From Flavobacterium pectinovorum (GTDB lineage Bacteria > Bacteroidota > Bacteroidia > Flavobacteriales > Flavobacteriaceae): a DNA stretch of 64,000 nucleotides. Below, one piece after another: positions 24,138 through 32,629 of this stretch. The position numbers and the translations under genes are program-made. The stretch's first letter is position 1; each line of letters opens with the position of its first letter. A model generated the notes under the pieces. It ran no database searches. It was not told the DNA's origin and saw only the letters and a list, made by a program, of their open reading frames with translations. The DNA is taken from positions 310,001 to 374,000 of the forward strand of contig NZ_FRBX01000006.1 of the NCBI RefSeq assembly GCF_900142715.1, in the 5' to 3' direction.

Positions 24138-24181
24138 AAAGTCAATCTTTGTCAAATTAAACTTTGACAAAGATTGACTTT
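24138..24181. repeat. 19-bp hairpin of the CTTTGTCAAA family downstream of phoB
   Basis: AAAGTCAATCTTTGTCAAA (24138-24156) is mirrored perfectly at 24163-24181 around a six-base loop, with TTTTTC following. It can act as a partial terminator between phoB and phoR. It shares its word with 10494-10526. Confidence 0.75.
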
Positions 24182-24279
24182 TTCAAATTTTTCTCAATAC
24201 ATAGAAAATAAGTTTTACTTTTAAATGAACTTATATCACTTATATGGTGAAAAAATCCCTTAATGGTTAAAAATATTCA

Positions 24280-25365
24280 ATGAAAATTAATTTTAAGAAA
24301 ACATACAAATTTGCTGTAAAGTCGGCATTATATATAAGTCTTTTTGCAACAGGATTTGTACTGATTTTGATGTCGTTGTTTTATAAAAATCAACTGAAAC
24401 ATCAAATAGGGTTTGGATTAGTTTTTCTCTTATCGATTTACATTTTCTCTTTCCTGGTTTTGCAATATCGTGTAGAACGTTTTATATACAGAAGAGTAAA
24501 AAAAATATACGATGAGGTTTCGTTATTAGAATCGACAACACTTATCAATCAGCCCATAACGACAGATATGGAAACGCTTTCGCGCGAAGTAAAAAAGTTT
24601 GCTACAGATAAAAAACTCGAAATCGAAATGCTCGAAATTCGTGAAGAATACCGCAGGGAGTTTTTAGGAAACGTTTCACACGAACTTAAAACACCTTTGT
24701 TTACGGTTCAGGGCTATGTTTCGACTTTGCTTGATGGTGCGATGGATGATAAACACATCAGAAAAAAATATTTAAAACGTGCTGAAAAAGGAGTAGAGCG
24801 ACTTATATATATAGTGGAAGATCTCGACATGATTACCAAACTTGAGTCTGGTGATCTGGATTTGAATATGACTGATTTTGATATCGTTGAGTTGATCCAG
24901 AATGTGTTTGATTTATTGGAAATGAAAGCCGAAAAGAAAAAAATCAAATTGGCTTTTGAAAGCAGAAATGTAAAATCGGTTATTGTTCGTGGAGATCAGG
25001 ACAGAATTCAGCAGGTTTTGGAGAATTTAATTGTAAACTCAATTAAATACGGAAAAGAAGGTGGTTTAACCGAAGTTGGAGTAGTTAATTTAACCAAGAA
25101 AAAAGTCTTAATCAGAATTAGTGATAATGGAGAAGGGGTGGAAAAACAAAATATCCCAAGACTTTTTGAACGTTTTTACCGTGTCGATAAAAGCGGAACC
25201 CGATCTGAAGGTGGTTCTGGTTTAGGATTGGCCATCGTAAAACATATTATTGAGGCACATAAAGAGAAAGTATATGTAGAAAGTGAATTCGGAATTGGTT
25301 CTGAATTCTCTTTTACACTCGAAAAAGCATATAAAGCGCAGAAAGTTGAGGTTAAAAAATTGTAA
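24280..25365 (+). CDS. phoR: Sensor histidine kinase, PhoR-like
   Basis: A 361-residue membrane kinase. Two helices (about 15-35 and 44-63) leave only a tiny periplasmic loop. Then comes a short linker, HisKA with the acceptor in FLGNVSHELKTPLFTVQGYV (His134), and HATPase motifs NLIVNSIKYGKEGG, ISDNGEGVE, FERFYRVDKSGTRSEGGSGLGLAIVKHI. No PAS domain is evident. The small loop fits PhoR-type kinases that sense through a transporter partner rather than a free ligand. It is the probable partner of the regulator upstream and precedes the porin gene. Confidence 0.85.
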   Translation: MKINFKKTYKFAVKSALYISLFATGFVLILMSLFYKNQLKHQIGFGLVFLLSIYIFSFLVLQYRVERFIYRRVKKIYDEVSLLESTTLINQPITTDMETLSREVKKFATDKKLEIEMLEIREEYRREFLGNVSHELKTPLFTVQGYVSTLLDGAMDDKHIRKKYLKRAEKGVERLIYIVEDLDMITKLESGDLDLNMTDFDIVELIQNVFDLLEMKAEKKKIKLAFESRNVKSVIVRGDQDRIQQVLENLIVNSIKYGKEGGLTEVGVVNLTKKKVLIRISDNGEGVEKQNIPRLFERFYRVDKSGTRSEGGSGLGLAIVKHIIEAHKEKVYVESEFGIGSEFSFTLEKAYKAQKVEVKKL

Positions 25366-25452
25366 GCTTCAAAGCTATTAAGTGCCGAAGAATAAGGTTT
25401 GGCAAGGCCAATAATATTTGCGTAACTATTTATAAACAAATCTTCTTATTAT

Positions 25453-25498
25453 GATAACACGGTGTTAATGATTTCTTAACATTGGTGATACATCTTTG
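25453..25498 (+). promoter_or_regulatory. Putative PhoB operator and promoter of the porin
   Basis: GATAACA (25453-25459), GTTAATG (25464-25470) and CTTAACA (25475-25481) recur every 11 bp. The last ends 9 bp before CATCTTTG (25491-25498). The predicted start near 25505 gives a leader of about 23 bases. Confidence 0.7.
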
Positions 25499-25527
25499 CA
25501 CCTTGAATTTTAGTGCATTAGAAGAAA

Positions 25528-26823
25528 ATGATAAAAAGAAAAATAATTGCAATTTTATTGCTAATTACTTGTGTTGCAAATGCGCAAGAGTTAACCAAAG
25601 AAGATGTAAAAAAAGAAGTAGTTCGTCTTCTTGATTCTATCAATAAAGCCAAACTTCCGGATACCAAATCGGGTGTTAGTAATGATGAGCACTGGTACGA
25701 CAGAATCTCCCTAAGAGGTTATGCGCAAATACGATACAATGGTTTGTTTTCTACAAACGATAAAGTTTCCTGTGACCAATGCGATAAATCATGGGGAACA
25801 ACTTCTACAGCTCCGGACGCAAAAGCAAACAATGGACTTTTTATCAGACGAGCACGTTTAGTGTTTTCAGGACAAGTGCATCCAAATGTGTTTTTTTACT
25901 TCCAGCCAGATTTTGCCAGTTCACCAAGTACCGGAATTCAAAATTTTGTTCAAATACGTGACCTGTATTTTGATCTTTCTTTCGATAAGAAAAAGGAATA
26001 CCGTGTGCGTGTCGGACAAAGTAAAATTCCGTATGGTTTTGAAAACATGCAATCCAGCTCGCAGCGATTGGCTTTAGACAGAAACGACGCCATGAACAGT
26101 GCTATATTAAACGAACGTGATTTAGGGTTATTCTTTTATTGGGCTCCGGCCGAAATCAGAGAGCGTTTCTCGATGTTGGTAAAAGATGGTTATAAAGGTT
26201 CAGGCGATTTTGGAGTTTTTGCTTTTGGAGTTTACAACGGGCAAATTGCCAATAAACTTGACGGAAACAGAGATTTAAATGTAGTGGCCAGAGTTACTTA
26301 TCCATTTGTTATCGGAAATCAGATTATCGAACCCGGAATTCAGGCATATACTGGAAAATGGGCTTTCACAGGCGAAATTTCAAATGGCGTTACAGTTAAT
26401 GATCCTCAATATGTAAAAGACCAGAGAGTTGGAGCGACTTTTGTTTTGTATCCAAAGCCATTCGGAATTCAGACGGAATATAATATTGGAACCGGACCTC
26501 GCTATAACACACTTACAAACACTGTTGATGAAACAGATTTAAATGGTGGTTATGTAATATTGAATTATAAATTAGACATAAAAAAACAGCATATTTACCC
26601 TTTCGCCAAATTTCAGTATTATGATGGAGGAAAAAAATATGAGAAAGATGCCAGAAGTTATGTTGTACGTGATTACGAAATTGGTGTAGAATGGCAGCCA
26701 TTTAAAGCATTCGAACTTACGGCAGAATATGTTATTGCCGACAGAACTTTTGAAGACAGTGCGCTCCCAATCAATAGGCAACAAGGAAACTTATTGCGAT
26801 TGCAAGCGCAGTTTAACTTCTAA
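25528..26823 (+). CDS. Phosphate-selective porin, OprO/OprP family
   Basis: A 431-residue outer-membrane protein with a signal peptide (MIKRKIIAILLLITCVANAQ). A short coiled region follows, then a 16-strand-type barrel starting at ISLRGYAQIRYNG. Family marks are GLFIRRARLVFSGQVHPNVFFYFQPDF, RVRVGQSKIPYGFENMQSSSQRLALDR, LNERDLGLFFYW and the final Phe of LLRLQAQFNF. OprO/P porins conduct phosphate or polyphosphate. PhoB/PhoR lie directly upstream and its promoter carries the repeated heptamers. Its stop overlaps the stop of the convergent glycosyltransferase gene. Confidence 0.9.
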   Translation: MIKRKIIAILLLITCVANAQELTKEDVKKEVVRLLDSINKAKLPDTKSGVSNDEHWYDRISLRGYAQIRYNGLFSTNDKVSCDQCDKSWGTTSTAPDAKANNGLFIRRARLVFSGQVHPNVFFYFQPDFASSPSTGIQNFVQIRDLYFDLSFDKKKEYRVRVGQSKIPYGFENMQSSSQRLALDRNDAMNSAILNERDLGLFFYWAPAEIRERFSMLVKDGYKGSGDFGVFAFGVYNGQIANKLDGNRDLNVVARVTYPFVIGNQIIEPGIQAYTGKWAFTGEISNGVTVNDPQYVKDQRVGATFVLYPKPFGIQTEYNIGTGPRYNTLTNTVDETDLNGGYVILNYKLDIKKQHIYPFAKFQYYDGGKKYEKDARSYVVRDYEIGVEWQPFKAFELTAEYVIADRTFEDSALPINRQQGNLLRLQAQFNF

Positions 26824-27896
26824 GCTTTATCTTCAAATATAGAAAATAGAGAATCCCAGTCGATATTATCCTGAAATTGAGAAAAACCTGTAAACGACTT
26901 TACTCTTGATAAATCTTCAATGGTAAAGTCGTCTTGCAATGCATACGGCACCAGATTTTCATCCTGAAGTTTTATCGCTAAATATTCCTGTTCATATTGC
27001 CCCGGAGTTGGAATAAAAAAAGCTTTTTTGCCCAATTTTGCCAAATCCATAACGGTAGTATAACCGGAACGGCACAAAACCAAATCACTTTCATTGAAGG
27101 TTTGTTCCAACTGTTTTGAATTCATGAAATTGTAATAAGTAACATTTCCGGATTCTAGTTTGGTTTGATCTTTTTCGACTACACCTTTTACAAACACAAC
27201 TTTTCCTTCATAATTAACAACCTCTTTCTTTAATTTTTCTTCTAGATAAGTACGTTGAGGTTCTGGTCCCGAAAGAATAATCATCAAATCATAAACCTTT
27301 GGAGTTTCTTTTTTGCGCATTCTGCTCAAAGGTCCAATATATTTTAAGTTTAGTTCATTAGTTTCAAGATGTCCTAAATCACCGGTAAGATTTACTTTTT
27401 CATCCGTATCAGGAACCCAGCATTCCGTATATTTTTTTATAACATGCTGATGACATTTACTCGTAAACCATGTTGTATTTCCAGTCATCACATTTAATTG
27501 ATGCGTAATAAATACCGATGGAATTTTTTTGCTAAAAACACCTAACCTGTTATCTGAAATAATACCATCAATGCCGTGTTTTTTAACCCACGATTTTACC
27601 ATTTTTTTCTCATCACGAATGGCTGTAATCATTTTAGGAAGATTTTTAATCAGTTTCCATTTAAAGTTTTTACCATTTTTGGCATATTCAATATGATAAG
27701 ATGGCAATTCAAGAGTTTGCACATATGGAAATTCTTTTCTTAACAAAGCCAGTGCAATTCCGTCAGAAGCGATTATCGGAATAAAATTATTTTCCTGTAA
27801 TGCTTTTATAATCGGGATACATCTTGTGGCGTGGCCCAAGCCCCAGTTTAACGGTGCGACTAAAATAGTTTTGTTTGCCGAATATTCAATACTCAT
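26820..27896 (-). CDS. MurG-like GT-B glycosyltransferase
   Basis: A 358-residue glycosyltransferase of the MurG/GT28-like GT-B fold. The N-terminus ILVAPLNWGLGHATRCIPIIKALQ has the glycine-rich acceptor loop. The C-terminal half has YDLMIILSGPEPQRTYLEEKL and the donor site SDLVLCRSGYTTVMDLAKLGKKAFFIPTPGQYEQEYLA. It is not MurG itself: the core differs and it stands outside any cell-wall cluster. It is convergent with the porin and shares four bases of stop-codon overlap. A weaker copy of the 11-bp heptamer array lies upstream. A role in glycolipid synthesis under phosphate limitation would fit but is only inferred. Confidence 0.75.
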   Translation of the reverse strand: MSIEYSANKTILVAPLNWGLGHATRCIPIIKALQENNFIPIIASDGIALALLRKEFPYVQTLELPSYHIEYAKNGKNFKWKLIKNLPKMITAIRDEKKMVKSWVKKHGIDGIISDNRLGVFSKKIPSVFITHQLNVMTGNTTWFTSKCHQHVIKKYTECWVPDTDEKVNLTGDLGHLETNELNLKYIGPLSRMRKKETPKVYDLMIILSGPEPQRTYLEEKLKKEVVNYEGKVVFVKGVVEKDQTKLESGNVTYYNFMNSKQLEQTFNESDLVLCRSGYTTVMDLAKLGKKAFFIPTPGQYEQEYLAIKLQDENLVPYALQDDFTIEDLSRVKSFTGFSQFQDNIDWDSLFSIFEDKA

Positions 27897-27914
27897 ATTA
27901 AGTTTGCTTTTTGA

Positions 27915-27971
27915 CGAAGATATATAAATAAGTGATTTCTGTTATTTAGCGCATATTACTAAATTATTAAC
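27915..27971 (-). promoter_or_regulatory. Weak putative PhoB operator upstream of the glycosyltransferase
   Basis: On the minus strand GTTAATA (27965-27971), AGTAATA (27954-27960), CTAAATA (27943-27949) and the poor AAATCAC (27932-27938) keep the 11-bp register. The last ends 9 bp before TATCTTCG (27915-27922), one mismatch from TAnnTTTG. Only the first unit is a strong match. Confidence 0.4.
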
Positions 27972-28015
27972 TCTATTGTAAGGCTTTGTTTATATATTAA
28001 CATAAAAGTTAATGT

Positions 28016-28050
28016 ATAAAAAAAGAGACTAAAAAAATTTAGCCTCTTGA
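28016..28050 (-). terminator. Terminator of the Lys/Ala-rich protein gene
   Basis: On the minus strand AAGAGGCTAAA pairs with TTTAGTCTCTT (one G-T pair) and is followed by a T run. It lies about 25 bp past the stop at 28073. Confidence 0.75.
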
Positions 28051-28072
28051 TTATTAGTTATCAAATTATTTC

Positions 28073-28624
28073 TTAATCCTGAATATACGTTTTGTTACCG
28101 TTTGAGTTTATGTAGTATTTACCACCTTTAGGCCCGGTATATACTTTTTTACCATTGTATTCTCCGGTCACTTTGTCTGCAACTTTTGGTGCTTTTTCAG
28201 TTGTTTCTTTTACAGTTTTGGTACCGGTTTTTTTAGTTGCCGTTGTTTTAGCTTTTGTGTCCGATTTTATGCCTTCAACTTTTGCTTTGGTGGCATCGCT
28301 TTTTGCTTTGGCAGCGTCAGATTTTGCTTTTTTGGCATCTGCAGTTGCTTTCTCAGAATCAGATTTTGCTTTAGTTGCGTCTTTTTTAGCTTTTGCCGAT
28401 TCCTTTTTGGCAGCGGCAGCAGCTTTGTCAGCATCCGATTTTGCATCAGCTGTTTTTTTGGCTTTCGCAGATTCCTTTTTAGCGTCTGCAGCAGCTTTGT
28501 CTGCATCTGACTTTGCTTTTTTTGCTTTAGTTTCAGTTTTAGACTTCGTAGTTGTTGTAGTTTCCTGAGCGTAGAAATTGCCGGAAAGCATAAGTACAAA
28601 ACAGATTAATAAGAATTTTTTCAT
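28073..28624 (-). CDS. Secreted Lys/Ala-rich repeat protein with PBCV-type basic adaptor tail
   Basis: A 183-residue protein with a signal peptide (MKKFLLICFVLMLSGNFYAQ). Its middle (about 25-125) is made of imperfect repeats such as KKAKSDADKAAADAKKESAKA, strongly basic and helix- or coil-forming. The C-terminal 30 residues (YNGKKVYTGPKGGKYYINSNGNKTYI) match the small PBCV-specific basic adaptor domain first noted in chlorella-virus proteins. The middle resembles histone-like or cell-wall-binding tails. It could bind polyanions in the periplasm or at the surface, but function is not established. The internal DNA repeats make the locus prone to length change. Confidence 0.8.
   Translation of the reverse strand: MKKFLLICFVLMLSGNFYAQETTTTTKSKTETKAKKAKSDADKAAADAKKESAKAKKTADAKSDADKAAAAAKKESAKAKKDATKAKSDSEKATADAKKAKSDAAKAKSDATKAKVEGIKSDTKAKTTATKKTGTKTVKETTEKAPKVADKVTGEYNGKKVYTGPKGGKYYINSNGNKTYIQD
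28270..28530. repeat. Degenerate tandem repeats inside the Lys/Ala-rich gene
   Basis: Short coding repeats of Ala-Lys-Ser-Asp and Lys-Glu-Ser-Ala-Lys blocks, with unit lengths around 12-45 bp, recur several times. For example the words for DADKAA, KKESAKAKK and KAKSDA return with few changes. Unequal crossing-over here would alter protein length. Confidence 0.65.
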
Positions 28625-28687
28625 AAGTTGAGAGATTAAAATTTCGATTAAAAATAATCAATTTATGATAATGTTGTTCTCAAAGTG

Positions 28688-31600
28688 TTAAAAATAAGCG
28701 CGAAGCTGTACATTTCCGGTGTGAATTGTTTTTCCGGTTTCACTTTTTCTGCCTTGATAATTTAAGTTGATATCTAAAAACTGTGTAATGTTTTTTTGTA
28801 AAAGAAGCTTCCAAACCAGGTTTTGACCCGCCTGAAGCCCTTCAAGCATCTGAAATCCTACAGATGAGAATTCATTTCCTTCAAATTTATTTTCATAAAA
28901 AGAAAACTCGCCATTTACTGTTATCTTTTTCTCGCCGGCATAAGAAAAAGAAGTTCCCAGTCTATTTTGACGCAGTGTTTCAAAATTCCCCATTTTATTT
29001 TCCTTGTTTTGCAACTCATAAAAGAAATCCAGGCTTGTGTTTTTCGAGAATAAATAACTGATTTTTGGAGCAATTTGATAACCATCCAAATCATAATTTT
29101 TCTCAGTAAAATCTTCAGAAACTAAATTGGTTTTTATGGTTTTAGTAAAGAAATTAAACAGCCAGCTTTTTTGCAGCAAATGTGTGTATTGCAATTGATG
29201 CGAATTATTGGTTACGTTTTGAGAACCAATCGAAAGCAAGTTTTTTCCTTTATTAATAAGATAAGAATACGTTACAGAATGTTTTTGTTTGCCCCTGTTA
29301 TAATAAAAACTGTTTCTAAAACTCGAATTTAATCCCAGCATATTTTCATCTGACGAACTAAATGGATTCAGCTCTAAACGATCGCCATCACTTTTTACCT
29401 TGCGGTCCATAATAAAAGATGTCTGATTGTAAAAATAAGAAGCCAGTTTTTTGAAACCCGTTTCGTTTTGCCACTGCAACGGATTTAAAGTTACAGATTG
29501 CGAAAACTTATTTTGATTTGTTTTTATATAAACCTGATTGGGTAAAAAGATGCGCACAAACTTGGCCTGATCCGGAAAAGGGGCAATTTCAAACTCTTCC
29601 AGTTCCTGAATTCCGTTGCCATTATAATCATTCCAGGTATAAACGCCCTGACCCGTAGGAACTTCGACATACGTAAATTCCTGTTGTGCAATAGTTCCCG
29701 AACTCGTTTCATAAGCCGTACCAATTTGCATAAACTGATTAAAAAAACGATCGTTGTATAGAATTCTCGAATTTAATGAAGGTTCATTTTTTCGGGAAAC
29801 ATCCGTAAAATTCAACGTTCGATAACTGGCATAAACGGCTAAATCTGTTTTTTTGTTCTGAATCAATTTCGATTTCAAAACATACATTCTAGAATCGTTA
29901 ACATGTTGTAATAAACCATTTTGTAAACTATCGTTGCGACGTTGCAAATATCCCACTTCAACAAAAACTTTTGTACTGTCGCCGCGCCCAACAAAAACAC
30001 CATATTCTGAAAACCTTTGGCTCAGTGTCGAAAATTCATTAGTAACTTTATCTTTCTCCTGATTATCTTCAATCTGAACACTTCCTCCAACCCAGTTTTT
30101 ACCGAAATGATATTTGGTTTTAGTAAGATTTCGAATGAATTTTGAAGTAGAAGTAGTGGCATCAGAATTCAGGAAACTTCCCTGGTTTTCAATTGTCCAT
30201 TTATTTAATTTAAAAAATGCTGTTGCCGTATGTCGTGCTCCCGAATAACTTTCGGTATAATCCAGTTTTTCAAATTGATACATAAATAAGCCAATGTTTG
30301 TAGTTTCTTTTTTCGAAAATAAATCAAAATTTAATCCCGTAACCAGCAAACTTTGATTGCCCAAAAGTGTTGTTGTACTTAAATTCCAGTCTCTGTTAAA
30401 CTCAATATTATACAAACGTTCTACAGATCTAAAATCTTCCTGAACAAATTGATAATTGGCAAAAGCATCCAAAGTCCAGTCTCTGGTAAAAAGACGTTTT
30501 TTAATATTAGCTTTAAAAGCAATTCCGTCATCGTTGGCATCATCAATATTCGAAAATAAATTTTGATCATTATTACTCACAGCAATTTCAAAATCAGCCA
30601 GCGTTTTTTCGTCAGGATTATATTTTCCTAAAAAAGTCGCAACCTGAATTTTCATAGGAGCAACCAACTTTACAATTGGCTCATAATTTCCCTGTAAAAC
30701 ACCATTTACAGGCGCAACATATTCGTAAATACGCTCAACAGAGTTATTGTTTTGAATAATATAATTTCCAAGATTATTGCCAACAAGGCTAAATTTTACA
30801 TTATACAAAACATCACTCGAATTATTCGAATATTCGTAAACCTCTATAGAATTAACAATCGTTTTTTTGTACAAAATTTTATTATCAGCATAAGCATCTT
30901 CGTAAGCAGATGGCGCCACCATTAGGTTTTGATCATCTCCCGCCTGGCTCAAAATCTGAACTTGTTCCGGAGAAAGGTTTTGCTGTAAAGGCTGATTTTT
31001 CATATCATTTTCAGAATACAAATAACCGCCAAAACTCCAGCTTTTATTTTGATGTGTCGCGCCCGCATACGTAACAAGTCGGTTATAATTTCGTTCAGAA
31101 TATTGGTATTCAATACTAATACGCATTTCTGAGGTAATCGTAAAAAGCGACGTAAAAACAATTTCGCCTGCATTATAATCAATAGTATAATCATTGTTTT
31201 CGCCACGTTTCAGCAAAACACCATTTACATAAACACGTTCAGAACCCGAAATAACCAAAACGTACAATTCTCCATTTTGTCCCTTTAATTTATAAGGTCC
31301 CTGATTACCTTCCTGTCCGGTAAAAGTACTTTTGGCATATTGCCCTTTTACAAAAGCAACCGATGCAAAAACATTGGTTTTATTATCCTCGTCGCCAAAA
31401 TCAAAACTGGTTGCAAGTCCCTGAACTTTTTTATTAAAACTAAGAAATTGTGTTTTTCTATTTTCTAAGAAAACATCGCCTGCGCGAATATTCCAGTCAT
31501 CGCTAAAAAGTTCCATGAAAATATTATCAAATTGATCCAGTTTTTGAGAATATCCGCCATCCTGCAGCGGAATATTGCTATCCTGAAGTGAAGCTCTCAA

Positions 31601-32122
31601 ACTAACTTTATCGGATATTTTTCCGGTAATCTGAAGATCCAGATTCGAATTCAAAACCGTATTTTGATTGTTTCCAATTGTTACGCCACGCGTTATACTT
31701 CCGGAAGTATTCAATCCGTCAAACGGAGTAACTTTTTTGGCATTAGTATTTTCAAGTTTGTATAATTTCTCTGAGCCAACATCGTTACTCACAACCTGAC
31801 TGTCTTTGTAAAGCGAATATTCTTTGGTTAAAAAGTCAGGATATTTTAAATAATTGACAACTAGTGTATCTGAATCTGAAGTGAATTTTTCGTTTAAAAG
31901 TAAAGTTCCTTTTTGAAAATCGATTTTGTAAAATGTCGAATCAATAGGTTCATTTTTAGTATTTAAAAGTTCGAAAAAGCTCGAATTAATGCTGAATTTT
32001 TCTAAGTGAATTGTGTCTCGTGTAACAGTTACTTTTTTTGTCTGGTACGAAGATTCCGTTTCCTGCGCCCGAAGACCAGAAAACCAAATAAGCACCGTAA
32101 AAAACAGTAATTTTTTCAACAT
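28688..32122 (-). CDS. Large outer-membrane beta-barrel protein of unknown function
   Basis: A 1144-residue protein with a signal peptide (MLKKLLFFTVLIWFSGLRAQ). The N-terminal third has beta domains with VLNSNLDLQITGKISDKVSLRASLQDSN and a motif common in SprA-like and other large Bacteroidota surface proteins (RVYVNGVLLKRGENNDYTIDYNAGEIVFTS). The rest shows alternating strands rich in Tyr, Asn and Gln, ending GNVQLRAYF, which fits a large barrel with a C-terminal Phe. No TonB plug is seen. I do not recognise the family with certainty. The start at 32122 was preferred over an ATG two codons upstream because MLKK opens the signal. Confidence 0.65.
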   Translation of the reverse strand: MLKKLLFFTVLIWFSGLRAQETESSYQTKKVTVTRDTIHLEKFSINSSFFELLNTKNEPIDSTFYKIDFQKGTLLLNEKFTSDSDTLVVNYLKYPDFLTKEYSLYKDSQVVSNDVGSEKLYKLENTNAKKVTPFDGLNTSGSITRGVTIGNNQNTVLNSNLDLQITGKISDKVSLRASLQDSNIPLQDGGYSQKLDQFDNIFMELFSDDWNIRAGDVFLENRKTQFLSFNKKVQGLATSFDFGDEDNKTNVFASVAFVKGQYAKSTFTGQEGNQGPYKLKGQNGELYVLVISGSERVYVNGVLLKRGENNDYTIDYNAGEIVFTSLFTITSEMRISIEYQYSERNYNRLVTYAGATHQNKSWSFGGYLYSENDMKNQPLQQNLSPEQVQILSQAGDDQNLMVAPSAYEDAYADNKILYKKTIVNSIEVYEYSNNSSDVLYNVKFSLVGNNLGNYIIQNNNSVERIYEYVAPVNGVLQGNYEPIVKLVAPMKIQVATFLGKYNPDEKTLADFEIAVSNNDQNLFSNIDDANDDGIAFKANIKKRLFTRDWTLDAFANYQFVQEDFRSVERLYNIEFNRDWNLSTTTLLGNQSLLVTGLNFDLFSKKETTNIGLFMYQFEKLDYTESYSGARHTATAFFKLNKWTIENQGSFLNSDATTSTSKFIRNLTKTKYHFGKNWVGGSVQIEDNQEKDKVTNEFSTLSQRFSEYGVFVGRGDSTKVFVEVGYLQRRNDSLQNGLLQHVNDSRMYVLKSKLIQNKKTDLAVYASYRTLNFTDVSRKNEPSLNSRILYNDRFFNQFMQIGTAYETSSGTIAQQEFTYVEVPTGQGVYTWNDYNGNGIQELEEFEIAPFPDQAKFVRIFLPNQVYIKTNQNKFSQSVTLNPLQWQNETGFKKLASYFYNQTSFIMDRKVKSDGDRLELNPFSSSDENMLGLNSSFRNSFYYNRGKQKHSVTYSYLINKGKNLLSIGSQNVTNNSHQLQYTHLLQKSWLFNFFTKTIKTNLVSEDFTEKNYDLDGYQIAPKISYLFSKNTSLDFFYELQNKENKMGNFETLRQNRLGTSFSYAGEKKITVNGEFSFYENKFEGNEFSSVGFQMLEGLQAGQNLVWKLLLQKNITQFLDINLNYQGRKSETGKTIHTGNVQLRAYF

Positions 32123-32222
32123 AAACACTTTAACTCTAAAAAGCCAAAAGTAGTATTTATAATTGGGAAATGTTGTGGAGGATATTTTAGTTTTAGCAGT
32201 AATTATGATGGATTAATGCTGA

Positions 32223-32450
32223 TTATCTGGTATATTTTATAAAAACAACTATTACTGCAACCAACAATAAGAGAATAATAATGTAATTAGGATCTGCATA
32301 ATTAGCATGCCAGCCAAATTCTTTTATTCTTTTTGGAAAATAAGATCTCTTGTCTTTTGGGTTATAATAAAACATTCCCCATATCCAGTTATCCGGATCG
32401 TTTTCCCATTCATTTTTAGTTTCTTGGCTAGGTTCGTTATAGTCTTTCAT
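32223..32450 (-). CDS. DUF5808-type small membrane protein
   Basis: A 75-residue protein. The motif NDPDNWIWGMFYYNPKDKRSYFPKRIKEFGWHANYADPNY matches the DUF5808 pattern, followed by one C-terminal membrane helix (IIILLLLVAVIVVFIKY). The soluble part precedes the helix and is rich in aromatic residues. Function is unknown. It stands alone between the large barrel gene and the divergent AraC pair. Confidence 0.75.
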   Translation of the reverse strand: MKDYNEPSQETKNEWENDPDNWIWGMFYYNPKDKRSYFPKRIKEFGWHANYADPNYIIILLLLVAVIVVFIKYTR

Positions 32451-32598
32451 AATTTATAGTTATGTTGTTGACTTTTTTATAAAAATTAAAGTTAGTTAAA
32501 AATTATGATTTAAGAATAATCTTAGTTTTTTGTTTGTTAATAAAATCTTTGTTTTAATATTTTGAAATAGTAGTAGTATCATAAATCAATCTTTTTTT

Positions 32599-32606
32599 TA
32601 GCTTTG
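32599..32606 (+). promoter_or_regulatory. -7 element upstream of the AraC pair
   Basis: TAGCTTTG fits TAnnTTTG and lies 23 bp before the ATG at 32630. No good -33 element is visible 18-21 bp upstream. Confidence 0.45.
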
Positions 32607-32629
32607 TCTGCATCTAACCAACTTAAATT

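Noticed and set aside
28270-28530. CRISPR-like array
   Set aside because: The repeats are in-frame coding repeats of variable spacing inside a secreted protein gene.
28155-28568. 137-codon plus-strand ORF opposite the Lys/Ala-rich gene
   Set aside because: It is a shadow produced by the repetitive Ala/Lys codons. The minus frame has a signal peptide and a known C-terminal motif.
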